A DNA stretch of 33,823 nt from JBMTVN01 sp046047235 (lineage in GTDB: Bacteria; Verrucomicrobiota; Verrucomicrobiia; Limisphaerales; JAHDYP01). Under the pieces are notes generated by a model. That model was not told the origin of the DNA and made no database searches. It worked only from the letters and a program-made list of their open reading frames with translations. Of this stretch, positions 1 to 7,925 are shown piece after piece (the first letter of the stretch is position 1; the number at the start of each line of letters is the position of its first letter). The position numbers and the translations under genes were made by a program. The stretch covers positions 1 through 33,823 of the forward strand of contig JBJOII010000034.1 in the NCBI GenBank assembly GCA_046047235.1, given 5' to 3'.

Positions 1-150
1 AATATTCATGAAGTTCTATCGATGACTATCGAACAAGCTCATGAATTTTTTGAAGCTGTACCCACAGTGAAAAGAAAGTTAAAAACTCTTTTGGATGTTG
101 GTCTGGGATATGTGAAATTAGGGCAAAGTGCCACCACCCTTTCCGGAGGT
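1..150 (+). CDS. uvrA: UvrA C-terminal fragment (partial at both ends, probably chimeric)
   Basis: Frame 1 is open from the first base and reads NIHEVLSMTIEQAHEFF, then DVGLGYVKLGQSATTLSGG, the conserved stretch just before the second ABC signature of excinuclease subunit UvrA (DNA-damage recognition in nucleotide excision repair). In UvrA this is followed by EAQRVKLA; here homology stops after GG at base 150 and the frame runs into antisense of an RNase HIII gene. The first 60 bases hold 19 G+C (about 32 percent), far below the rest of the window. The wording (KLGQSATTLSGG) feels proteobacterial, which is an impression only. It is best read as a foreign piece joined to the contig, not as a working gene. 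The family call is firm; the chimera is inference. Confidence 0.85.
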
Positions 151-752
151 GGCACCATCCTGTGCCGCTCTCCCAAAAGGTTCTCGATTACCCGGGCGTG
201 CCCCCAAGCCAGTAGCCGATTAACGTTACCGATCTTGGCATAGAGTCGGTTATAGGCCGCATTTCCTATAGGAACAACATTCCACACGCAACCCGGTGTC
301 TTCCGAATGACATCAGCCAATTGCTGAATGCGCTTATCTCCTGAAATCGATTTGGAATCCTTGATCCCCGCGTCCCGCCAAGACTGGACCATCGAGGCAT
401 TCACATAAACACCCGCAACGCACAGCGGACCGAACAGGTCCCCCTTCCCGCTCTCATCTATCCCCAAGCGGGGAAGGCTCAATTCGGGCTGTAGCACCTC
501 CTCGTACCCCAGTTCGGCGACCCTCAGAATCTCCGGTTCTAAGACGAATTGCACAAAATCCTCGGTCCCCTTCCCCTGCACTACCAATTTCCCACTTAGA
601 TACATCACGACCTTCGCGGTCTGATATTCAGTGGCAAAGCGCGCATAGGGAACCTGCACGAAGGAGCATCCCCGTTCGCGTAAAAGCCGCTCCAATTGCC
701 TAGCCTCCTGATCAGTGAGCTTGCGGGTATAGGATGTGAGCGGTTTAGCCAA
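151..752 (-). CDS. rnhC: Ribonuclease HIII, truncated at C-terminus by the junction at base 150
   Basis: RNase HIII cleaves the RNA strand of RNA-DNA hybrids. An N-terminal substrate-binding domain (about residues 1-90, the DUF3378/TBP-like part that separates HIII from HII) precedes the catalytic signature GIDESGKGDLFGPL, with the first two carboxylates at D99 and E100, and KDSK at 131-134. Homology runs through LLAWGHARVIENLL (about residue 194) and fades near base 150, after which the frame continues to base 39 as unrelated antisense of the uvrA piece. The last third of the usual ~300 residues, with the remaining catalytic carboxylates, is missing. The start is TTG at 752: an in-frame stop lies five codons upstream and there is no ATG. 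It is divergent from mutY. In the source genome the gene is probably intact. Confidence 0.88.
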
Positions 753-859
753 GTCCGGGCAATGTTAGCCCGTAGCCCTGTGAATTCTCAAGAGTGGGGC
801 GTGCGAATCGATTCGGCAGCAACCTTGACCCGGGCACAAACTACCCGCATCCCTACTGC

Positions 860-1966
860 ATGTCAGGGAAACAACCGCAGCCAGATGAAGTCCCCGATCC
901 ACCCACCGGGCAGTTGGCAAGGGCGCTCATCTTGCATTACCGGAGCACCGCCCGCGACCTGCCCTGGCGGCGAACATCGGACCCTTATGCCATCTGGCTG
1001 TCGGAGACCATGCTCCAGCAAACTCAGGTCAAAACCGTGGTGCCCTATTTCGAGCGCTGGATGACTGAGTTACCCGACCTCGCATCGCTGTGCGCCGCAC
1101 CGCAGGAACAACTACTCCGCCTCTGGTCGGGCCTCGGCTACTACAGTCGCGCAACCCGGCTACAGCTCGCCGCTATAGAGATCCGCGACCGGTTCGCCTC
1201 AACCTGGCCCCAGGGTCCGGAAGCCTGGCTAAGCCTCCCAGGAGTTGGCCGCTACACTGCCGGGGCCGTATGCTCGATCGCCTTTAACCAGCCCACCCCC
1301 ATCGTCGACGGGAACATTGACAGGGTCTTCTCAAGACTCTACGGGCTCTCCAGCTCCCGTGAATCCAAGGAACACCAGCATCGACTTTGGGCCCTGGCCG
1401 GGGAGCTGGTCCTCTCAGCCAGCCAATTGTCTGACCTTGGAGGCAGAAGATCCTCCGATCTCAATCAGGCCCTGATGGAACTCGGAGCCATCACCTGCAC
1501 CCCCAGAAATCCGGAGTGCCCGAACTGCCCGGTCAACGAGCACTGCACCGCATTTCAGTCCGGCACCCCCACCCGTTACCCGGTCGCCAAAAAACGACCG
1601 AAGCAGGTGAAAAAGCCACTCCACGTCTGGATTCTCGAATCGGGAGGTAAATTCTTTCTTAAACAGCAAGGCAATGACGACTGGAACTCGGGCTTGTGGC
1701 AGTTTCCGGCCACTGCACCAGACCCCGCTAGCCCCCCACCGCATCCCCGCCTATTCCGCCTGAGCCATAGCATTACCCGCCACAACTTCCAGGTAGATGT
1801 CTTCCACCTCCACGGCGAAAATGCCGCAACCACGGCCGCCAGGTTCAGCGCTGGCCACTGGTTTCAATGGCGCGAACTGTCCACACTCGCCCTCTCCGGC
1901 CTGCAAAGGAAGATAATCAAGAGATGGGAAGCCTACCTACCACCCACAGTGACTGAGGTTCCGTAG
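860..1966 (+). CDS. mutY: A/G-specific adenine glycosylase MutY
   Basis: MutY removes adenine mispaired with 8-oxoguanine or G in base excision repair. Visible features in the 368-aa protein: catalytic Glu in WLSETMLQQTQV (E49), helix-hairpin-helix LPGVGRYTAGAV (about 126-137), catalytic Asp in IVDGNIDRV (D150), and a [4Fe-4S] loop with C213, C220, C223 and C229 spaced C-x6-C-x2-C-x5-C. A C-terminal NUDIX-like 8-oxoG recognition domain follows (HVWILESGGKFFL onward). The frame is open from 794, but the residues before ATG 860 are unlike the family, so 860 is chosen; no Shine-Dalgarno is visible. A TTGACC box sits 35 bases upstream. Its TAG stop directly abuts the stop of the convergent GYF gene. 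Length is normal. Confidence 0.95.
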   Translation: MSGKQPQPDEVPDPPTGQLARALILHYRSTARDLPWRRTSDPYAIWLSETMLQQTQVKTVVPYFERWMTELPDLASLCAAPQEQLLRLWSGLGYYSRATRLQLAAIEIRDRFASTWPQGPEAWLSLPGVGRYTAGAVCSIAFNQPTPIVDGNIDRVFSRLYGLSSSRESKEHQHRLWALAGELVLSASQLSDLGGRRSSDLNQALMELGAITCTPRNPECPNCPVNEHCTAFQSGTPTRYPVAKKRPKQVKKPLHVWILESGGKFFLKQQGNDDWNSGLWQFPATAPDPASPPPHPRLFRLSHSITRHNFQVDVFHLHGENAATTAARFSAGHWFQWRELSTLALSGLQRKIIKRWEAYLPPTVTEVP

Positions 1967-3130
1967 TCAGTATTCCTCCCCGGCAACCCGGAGATCGCCA
2001 AACATCTGCTGGTATTGATATGCCAGCATCCCCATCGCCAGCGGCCCGAAGAACAGGATCCCAACAAAGCAAAGCAGCATCCCCACAAACCCCAAAATGG
2101 CAGCAACCAGGGAAAGCCACAACACACCCCAAAACCGTTTGGCTACCACCCGGCGACTCAGCTCCATGGCCGGCCAAAAGGCCATTCCCTTGTCCACAAC
2201 CAGCAGCAGAGTAAACAGCCAGCTCACCGCCAGATAGACGTAGCCGGCAAACCCCACTACCAGCAGGAGCAAGGAAATCACCGCAAAGACCCCAAGCACA
2301 GCCCCTCCCTCCCCTCCACCCTCTCCCAATGCCCCCCCAAGGACCGCCCCACCCACAAACAGTCCAAACGCGGGCAACAGGCACAATCCGCTCAGCAGAC
2401 CGGTAACGACGTTGGCCAATGCAAGCTGTCCGAATTGTGGACCGAAGCCTGAGAATGCGACGCCCGCAGTCGCATCCATTCCCCGCACCTTGAGGATGTA
2501 GAAATACCAGAGCCCTCCCATCAAAGGTCCTGTCAGCACCAAAGACAGAATCAGGCTCAGGTACGGGATAACGTTGATCGCCAGCACCACCAGATAGACC
2601 AGAGCGGTGGCGCCTAACATTACCCCCATATTCGCCTGAAACAACGCCCAGGACCGGTTCAGGCAATCCCCTACGTTGACTTCGTAGTCGCGTGCCAATA
2701 ACTCTGCCTCAGTCACCCCCGGCCCGACGCCAGCGCCGCCGTGCGGAAACCCGCCTGGAGCTGCAGCCCTCCCCAACCCAGCCCCGCCACCAACTCCACC
2801 CTCAGGCTGATCAAAACTCGCCTGCGAAACCAGCCCCCCCAACACCGCCGGCTTGCACCCGGCACACACCCACCCCTCCCCGTGACGGGTCAACTCCCCC
2901 AGAGCAAACGACTCTTCGCAAACACTGCAAACACGACGAGCCGCCTGAGCAGCCTCCCCGGACTGGGACGCCGCGCTCTCCGCTATGCTCCGATACGGCT
3001 GCCAGCGATCCATGCCCTGACACCAGACTAGCGTATCATGGCCGATCACCCCCTGCTCTATCAGCCGCTGAAATTCCTCCGGACTCACCGGCCCGCGTTG
3101 CTGCTTGTCCTGAGCGTAATACCATTCCAT
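1967..3130 (-). CDS. GYF-domain, zinc-ribbon, multi-pass membrane protein
   Basis: The 387-aa protein begins with a GYF_2-type domain (about residues 1-49: EWYYAQDKQQRGPVSPEEF, then WCQGMDRWQPY), which in eukaryotes binds proline-rich peptides. A small zinc-ribbon-like segment follows with CxxC pairs at C68/C71 and C89/C92, then a Gly/Ala-rich linker, then about six hydrophobic segments from residue 160 on. The membrane part contains DKGMAFWPAMELSRR, a motif common in bacterial integral membrane proteins with uncharacterised roles. ATG 3130 is preferred over the TTG one codon earlier, because AAGGTG lies five bases upstream of it. It lies 88 bp downstream of the EIIC gene in the same direction; an inverted repeat at 3179-3198 (GGAGGC/GCCTCC) sits between them. 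Function is unknown; a role in membrane assembly or sensing is only a guess. Confidence 0.85.
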   Translation of the reverse strand: MEWYYAQDKQQRGPVSPEEFQRLIEQGVIGHDTLVWCQGMDRWQPYRSIAESAASQSGEAAQAARRVCSVCEESFALGELTRHGEGWVCAGCKPAVLGGLVSQASFDQPEGGVGGGAGLGRAAAPGGFPHGGAGVGPGVTEAELLARDYEVNVGDCLNRSWALFQANMGVMLGATALVYLVVLAINVIPYLSLILSLVLTGPLMGGLWYFYILKVRGMDATAGVAFSGFGPQFGQLALANVVTGLLSGLCLLPAFGLFVGGAVLGGALGEGGGEGGAVLGVFAVISLLLLVVGFAGYVYLAVSWLFTLLLVVDKGMAFWPAMELSRRVVAKRFWGVLWLSLVAAILGFVGMLLCFVGILFFGPLAMGMLAYQYQQMFGDLRVAGEEY

Positions 3131-3218
3131 CAAATCACCTTTCCGTAGAAACTAGACCGCACTGCTCCACCCGCCGAAGGAGGCCTTACCACGCCTCCCC
3201 CACCGACTCCAGTGACAT

Positions 3219-4466
3219 TTATTCCTTCGCCTGCCCCGCCGCCTCAGCCAACAACCGCTGCTTCTCAGCCGCCTTCGCAAAGGGATAGTAAACCGCCATC
3301 GCCAGAAAAATAGACACCACCCCCCAAACCGCTGCCCGCCAGTCTCCTCCAGTCACGAGGAAGTGCCCGATCACCGGTGGCGTGGTCCAAGGCACGTTCA
3401 CAAACGGCTTACTGATCAATCCCAAATCCATCAGCACGTAAGTCGCCCCCGTCAACACCAGGGCATTGAGGATGTAGGGCACCATGAACACTGGGTTAAG
3501 AACGATCGGAAACCCAAAGAAAATAGGCTCGTTAATCTGAAACACCTGGGTCGGAAGCGAAAGCCGACTGACCTTGCGAAAGCCCGGTTCCCGTGAATTC
3601 AACATGATCAAGGCCAGCGCCAGTGTGGCCCCCGTCCCGCCCACGTTCACAAAGGACGTAAAGAACCCATAGGCAGTCACATATGGCAGTGCCTCCCCTG
3701 CCTTCATGGCATCAGCATTTGCCAACAGATAATTCAGGAAAATGGGAGCCACAATCGCATCCATCGCGTTATCCCCATTGATCCCCACCGACCAGAGCAG
3801 CGTCACCAGAAAGGCATAAATCAAAATGCCCGGCAGGGTGTTCAAGGCAACCACCGCCGGCTCAAATATCCGCTGAACAATCAGGTTGATGTCCACCCCC
3901 AGCAAAAACCGCACTACCCAAGCACTCACCATCAGGACGAACAAAGGTACCAACGACAAAAAAGACTCATACACAATCGGAGGAACGCTCGACGGCAGTC
4001 GAATCACCAGGTTGCAGTCGGCAAGCCACTTCTGCACCCGGACACATACCAGCGCGACCAGTATCGCCGTAAACAGCCCCTGCGACCCCAGATTATCCAT
4101 CTCCAACACCCCGTCCTCCAATCGCACCTGAATCAACAGGAACACAGCAGTCGCCACACTCGCACTCACCACCGCTTCCTGCTTCAGTCGCTTCCCCAAA
4201 TCGTAAGCCACCGCAAAACACGCGAATAAAGCCAGCATACCAAAGGTCGCGGTGACCGGAACCTCCAGCAGCTTCAGGTAGGGCTCCACCACCTTCTCCC
4301 AGCCATTCACCGGCAAATACGCCACAATCAAAAACAAACCACCAATGATCGTCAGCGGCACAATCGACACCATCCCCGCCCTGATGGCCGATAAATAGGT
4401 GTTCTCACTAAGCACCGTCAACGGCGGAACCACATACTTCTGCATCAATGGGGTCAAACCACTCAT
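3219..4466 (-). CDS. PTS sugar transporter EIIC component, lactose/cellobiose family
   Basis: This is a 415-aa polytopic membrane protein of the PTS EIIC Lac/Cel family, which carries beta-glucosides, N,N'-diacetylchitobiose or lactose with phosphorylation by partner EIIA/EIIB proteins. Family marks are the N-terminus MQKYVVPPLTVLSENTYLSA, then VNVGGTGATLALAL and FQINEPIFFGFPIVLNP, with the NEP motif near the sugar site. About ten hydrophobic segments are present. The frame is open to a TTG at 4493, but ATG 4466 has GGAGAGA six bases upstream and matches usual family starts. No EIIA, EIIB, HPr or EI gene is in the window, so it is an orphan here. It may work with remote EIIB/EIIA or as an unphosphorylating permease; the substrate cannot be told. 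It is divergent from marC across 217 bp (4467-4683), where I see no clear operator. Confidence 0.9.
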   Translation of the reverse strand: MSGLTPLMQKYVVPPLTVLSENTYLSAIRAGMVSIVPLTIIGGLFLIVAYLPVNGWEKVVEPYLKLLEVPVTATFGMLALFACFAVAYDLGKRLKQEAVVSASVATAVFLLIQVRLEDGVLEMDNLGSQGLFTAILVALVCVRVQKWLADCNLVIRLPSSVPPIVYESFLSLVPLFVLMVSAWVVRFLLGVDINLIVQRIFEPAVVALNTLPGILIYAFLVTLLWSVGINGDNAMDAIVAPIFLNYLLANADAMKAGEALPYVTAYGFFTSFVNVGGTGATLALALIMLNSREPGFRKVSRLSLPTQVFQINEPIFFGFPIVLNPVFMVPYILNALVLTGATYVLMDLGLISKPFVNVPWTTPPVIGHFLVTGGDWRAAVWGVVSIFLAMAVYYPFAKAAEKQRLLAEAAGQAKE

Positions 4467-4683
4467 ACGCAACTCTCTCCAACTCCGCTCCAAGACTCAC
4501 CATCACACCCCCACAACCACACCACTCGGGTTCGCGCGGAAAAGGGGGACCAAGCATCAGCGCATACTGCCCGCCCCAACGCCAAGCCGCAAGCCCACCG
4601 TAGCCAGCCCATTGCCAAACCCCGCAAAGCCTGATTCATTGCACCACAGCATCCCATCACCAGCCCCGTCGCGGAGGTGCCCC

Positions 4684-5316
4684 ATGACCACACTCCAATA
4701 CTCCCTGCTCGCCTTCGGCTCCCTCTTCGTCATCGTCGATCCGCTCGCCACCATCCCCGCCTTCCTCGCAATGACCCCCACCGACACCCCCGCCAACCGG
4801 GTCCGTATGGCCCGGCTCGCCTGCAGCCTCGCTGCAGTACTGCTCGTCACTTTCGCGCTCGCCGGCCGACTCATCTTCCGCTTCTTCGGCATCACTTCCC
4901 CCGCCTTCCAAATGGCCGGCAGTGTCGTCCTCTTCCTCGTCGCCCTCAATATGCTCCAAGCCCAACGCTCACGCGTCCATGAAACCCCGGAGGAAACCCG
5001 CGCCGGAGCCGCCAAGGAAGACATCGCTATCACACCACTTGCCGTCCCCATGCTCGCCGGCCCCGGCGCCATCTCCACGGTCATCCTGCTCTACGACCGC
5101 GCCTCCAACCTCAGCCAAATCTCTGCCCTCATCGCCTCCATCCTTCTCGTCTGCCTCCTCAGCTTCATCATCCTCGCCCTCTCAGCCCACGGCGCCCGCA
5201 AACTCAACCCCATCGCCCTCCGACTCATGTCCCGACTCATGGGACTGTTCCTCGTCGCCATTGCCTTCCAATTCCTCCTGAACGCCCTTCGTGAACTCGG
5301 AATCATCCCAAGCTAG
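4684..5316 (+). CDS. MarC/UPF0056 family integral membrane protein
   Basis: The 210-aa protein has six predicted membrane segments. Its opening, LLAFGSLFVIVDPLATIPAF, is the MarC-family hallmark (V-D-P-x-x-x-x-P-x-F), repeated in spirit by ITPLAVPMLAGPGAISTV near residues 115-132. MarC proteins are inner-membrane proteins once linked to antibiotic resistance in E. coli; that link was not supported later and the substrate is unknown. ATG 4684 is set by a good Shine-Dalgarno (GGAGG at 4673-4677); a longer open frame upstream has no family similarity. It is followed after 69 bp by glycyl-tRNA synthetase, which seems to have its own promoter. Confidence 0.92.
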   Translation: MTTLQYSLLAFGSLFVIVDPLATIPAFLAMTPTDTPANRVRMARLACSLAAVLLVTFALAGRLIFRFFGITSPAFQMAGSVVLFLVALNMLQAQRSRVHETPEETRAGAAKEDIAITPLAVPMLAGPGAISTVILLYDRASNLSQISALIASILLVCLLSFIILALSAHGARKLNPIALRLMSRLMGLFLVAIAFQFLLNALRELGIIPS

Positions 5317-5347
5317 CAGCCCCCAGCCCCAAAATCACCGCCCCCGC

Positions 5348-5376
5348 TTGACACAACTCTGCCCTTCCCAAACACT
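5348..5376 (+). promoter_or_regulatory. Candidate promoter of glyS, near-leaderless
   Basis: A perfect -35 hexamer TTGACA (5348-5353) is followed after 17 bases by AACACT (5371-5376), a weak -10 with three consensus matches. The expected transcription start, near 5383, is only about three bases before the ATG at 5386, and there is no Shine-Dalgarno site, so the message would be almost leaderless. The -35 is striking; the -10 is weak. Confidence 0.4.
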
Positions 5377-5385
5377 CCGCCCCTT

Positions 5386-6843
5386 ATGGCCGAGCCGAAA
5401 TCCAACGAACTCATGGAGAAATTGGTCTCCCTCTGCAAACGCCGTGGCTACATCTTCCAGTCCTCGGAGATTTACGGAGGAATCAACGGCTTCTGGGACT
5501 ACGGCCCGCTCGGCGCCGAACTCAAACGCAACGTCAAAAACCTGTGGTGGAAAAGCATGACCCAGGACCGGGAAGACGTCGCGGGCATCGACGCCACCAT
5601 CATCCTCCACCCCAAGGTCTGGCAGGCGTCCGGTCACGTCGATACCTTCACCGACCCCATGGTCGACTGCAAAACCTGTAAAGCCAGGTTCCGCGCCGAC
5701 CAAATGAACGAAATCCCCTGCCCCCAGAAACCCAGCAAAATGGCAGCCGACTGCCACGGGGAAAAAACCGAGGCCCGCGCCTTTAACCTCATGTTCAAAA
5801 CCACCGTCGGCCCCGTCCAGTCCGACGATAACATTGCCTACCTCCGCCCCGAAACCGCCCAGGCCATCTTCGTCCAGTTCAAAAACGTTCTCGAATGCTC
5901 CCGCCAAAAAGTGCCGTTCGGCATCGCACAGGTCGGCAAGGCGTTCCGTAACGAAGTCACCCCGCGTAACTACACCTTCCGCTCCCGCGAGTTCGAACAA
6001 ATGGAACTCGAATTCTTCATCCGGCCCGATGAAGTCGTGGAACAACTCGCCGGAAAGGTCACCCAGGTCGACCCCGCCAACCCCACCACCGCCCTCCAGC
6101 AACCCCAGTCCACCTGGGGCTGGGAAGCCTGGCATAAATACTGGGTCGAAGAACGGATGCGCTGGTACGAAAGCATCGGCCTCCCACGCACCTCCCTCGA
6201 GGAATATTGGCAAACCAAGGAAGAACTGGCCCACTACGCCCGAGCCACGGTCGATATCCTCTATAAATTCCCCTTCGGCACCCAGGAACTCGAAGGAATC
6301 GCCGCCCGCGGAAACTTCGACCTCTCCCAGCACCAAGAGGCCAGCGGCAAATCCATGGAATACTTCGACGAGGAAGCCAAAGCCCGCTACATCCCCCACG
6401 TCATTGAACCCAGCGCCGGCGCCGACCGACTCGTCCTTGCCCTCCTCTGCAACGCCTACACGGAAGACCAGGCCCCCAACGACAAGGGCCAAATGGAAAC
6501 CCGCGTGGTCATGAAACTCCACCCGCGCATCGCCCCCATCAAGGCGGGCATCTTTCCGCTCCTCAAAAATAAACCCGAACTCGTCCAGAAGGCCCGCGAG
6601 GTCCAAAATCTCCTCCGCCCCTTCATGACGGTGTTCTACGACGAAGCCGGTGCCATCGGCCGGCGTTACCGCCGCCAGGACGAAGCCGGAACCCCGTTCG
6701 GTATCACCATCGACTTCGATACTCTCGGTGAAAATGGCGAAGAGCTGAAAGACACGGTTACTATCCGCGACCGCGATACCCTCAAACAGGAACGGATCAA
6801 GATCGCTGACCTCCTCCCCGCCATGCTGGAAAAAATCCGGTAA
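5386..6843 (+). CDS. glyS: Glycyl-tRNA synthetase, alpha2 (dimeric) type
   Basis: A class II aminoacyl-tRNA synthetase that charges tRNA-Gly with glycine in the cytoplasm. The single-chain 485-aa form (glyQS type, as in PVC bacteria, actinobacteria, archaea and eukaryotes) differs from the alpha2beta2 enzyme of E. coli. Visible marks are the N-terminus with CKRRGYIFQSSEIYGG and FWDYGPLGAELKRN, the glycine-site stretch YLRPETAQAIFVQFKN (from residue 152), motif 2 as FRNEVTPRN (187-195), REFEQMELEFF (201-211), motif 3 EPSAGADRLVLALL (341-354), and the C-terminal anticodon-binding domain (about 380-485). A CKTC pair at 95-98 resembles a zinc-binding loop. It has no Shine-Dalgarno. The AI-2E permease gene begins 13 bp after its stop, so co-transcription is likely. 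Confidence 0.96.
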   Translation: MAEPKSNELMEKLVSLCKRRGYIFQSSEIYGGINGFWDYGPLGAELKRNVKNLWWKSMTQDREDVAGIDATIILHPKVWQASGHVDTFTDPMVDCKTCKARFRADQMNEIPCPQKPSKMAADCHGEKTEARAFNLMFKTTVGPVQSDDNIAYLRPETAQAIFVQFKNVLECSRQKVPFGIAQVGKAFRNEVTPRNYTFRSREFEQMELEFFIRPDEVVEQLAGKVTQVDPANPTTALQQPQSTWGWEAWHKYWVEERMRWYESIGLPRTSLEEYWQTKEELAHYARATVDILYKFPFGTQELEGIAARGNFDLSQHQEASGKSMEYFDEEAKARYIPHVIEPSAGADRLVLALLCNAYTEDQAPNDKGQMETRVVMKLHPRIAPIKAGIFPLLKNKPELVQKAREVQNLLRPFMTVFYDEAGAIGRRYRRQDEAGTPFGITIDFDTLGENGEELKDTVTIRDRDTLKQERIKIADLLPAMLEKIR

Positions 6844-6856
6844 CCCCAGGATCCCT

Positions 6857-7879
6857 ATGAGCCAGGCTGAGCGCATCTCCTACGTGCTCATGGCCGTTTT
6901 CTTCGGCCTGACCGGGCTCCTGCACCTCCCAACCCTGCTGCTGACTATCCTGTTCGGCTACTTCGCCCTCAGGCTCTTCAGTATCCGCGGCAACCGCTTC
7001 GTCGGAATCAGTCTCTACATCGTCGCCGTGGTCGCCATCGGCTACGGCCTCTTCTACTTCGGTCACAAAACCTACGTGACCCTCCCCAAGATTGCCGATG
7101 AAACCATCCCGGCTATCACTGAATACGCCGAACGCCACAAGGTTGAGCTCCCCTTCAGTGACTACACCAGCCTCCGCAATATCGCCGTGGAGGAGGTCAA
7201 AGACCGCGTCGCCAACTTCGGCGGCTACCTGCGGAACACCATCTTCGAATTCGCCCTCCTCATCATCGGCCTGGTCGTAGCCGCCAGCCTCCACTTCAAT
7301 GCCCGCTGGCGCGCCGATGATGACCCTCAGGTCGTCAAAGATAGCCTATACGCGCTGGTCGGCCACGAGATGACCCAGCGGTTCATCACCTTTTACCGTA
7401 GCTTCGCCAAGGTGATCGGAGCCCAAATCGCCATCTCCACCATCAACACCTCCCTCACCGCCGTGTTCCTCCTCTGGAACCAGTTCCCCTACACGACGGT
7501 ACTCATCGCCCTCACCTTTCTCTGCGGACTCCTCCCCATCATCGGCAACATCATGAGTAATACGCTCATCGTAGGAGTCGCCTTCACCATCTCGCCAAAA
7601 ATGGCCCTCATCTCCCTGATCTTCCTCATCGTCATTCACAAACTCGAATACTTCCTAAACAGCAAGATCATCGGTGACCGTATCAAAAACCCCATGTGGA
7701 TGACGCTCCTGGCCATCGTTCTCGGCGAAGAACTGATGGGCATCCCCGGCATGATTCTCGCCCCCGTCATCCTCCACTACGTCAAAGTCGAAACCTCCAA
7801 ATACAAGTTCGACAACCTCCCTACCGAACCAGACAAGCAACCCGACCTCACCGAACCACCTGCAGAAAGCCGGCATTGA
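6857..7879 (+). CDS. AI-2E family transporter (YdjX/PerM-like permease)
   Basis: The 340-aa membrane protein has hydrophobic segments at roughly residues 8-35, 45-70, 130-150, 190-250, 255-275 and 290-315, with a soluble loop (about 75-125) after the second pair. The signature HKLEYFLNSKIIGDRIKNP and the following segment LLAIVLGEELMGIPGMILA match the conserved C-terminal region of PF01594. Family members include exporters proposed for autoinducer-2 and Na+/H+ antiporters, so the substrate is not settled by the name. It follows glyS by 13 bp. The pseudopilin promoter overlaps its stop codon. The family call is firm; the role is unknown. Confidence 0.9.
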   Translation: MSQAERISYVLMAVFFGLTGLLHLPTLLLTILFGYFALRLFSIRGNRFVGISLYIVAVVAIGYGLFYFGHKTYVTLPKIADETIPAITEYAERHKVELPFSDYTSLRNIAVEEVKDRVANFGGYLRNTIFEFALLIIGLVVAASLHFNARWRADDDPQVVKDSLYALVGHEMTQRFITFYRSFAKVIGAQIAISTINTSLTAVFLLWNQFPYTTVLIALTFLCGLLPIIGNIMSNTLIVGVAFTISPKMALISLIFLIVIHKLEYFLNSKIIGDRIKNPMWMTLLAIVLGEELMGIPGMILAPVILHYVKVETSKYKFDNLPTEPDKQPDLTEPPAESRH

Positions 7880-7903
7880 CCTGACTCGCTCGCCTGCTAC
7901 TTT
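7876..7903 (+). promoter_or_regulatory. Candidate promoter of the pseudopilin gene
   Basis: TTGACC (7876-7881) and TACTTT (7898-7903) are 16 bases apart. The -35 overlaps the TGA stop of the preceding permease gene (7877-7879). The expected start near 7910 leaves a leader of about 16 bases before ATG 7926. The -35 matches five of six consensus bases, the -10 three. Confidence 0.45.
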
Positions 7904-7925
7904 GCCCACAACCCACACCAAAGTC

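Noticed and set aside
753..859. Possible longer N-termini of mutY (from 794) and rnhC
   Set aside because: The extra mutY residues have no family similarity and ATG 860 fits; rnhC has an in-frame stop just upstream of TTG 752.
3179..3198. Inverted repeat GGAGGC/GCCTCC as a terminator between EIIC and GYF genes
   Set aside because: The stem is only 6 bp and no T-run follows on either strand; noted as weak structure only.
5335..6876. A 513-codon open frame antisense to the whole glycyl-tRNA synthetase gene
   Set aside because: The product is a repetitive Gly/Val/Phe/Asp string with no motif, while the plus strand holds a complete synthetase. C-rich third positions keep the antisense frame free of stops.
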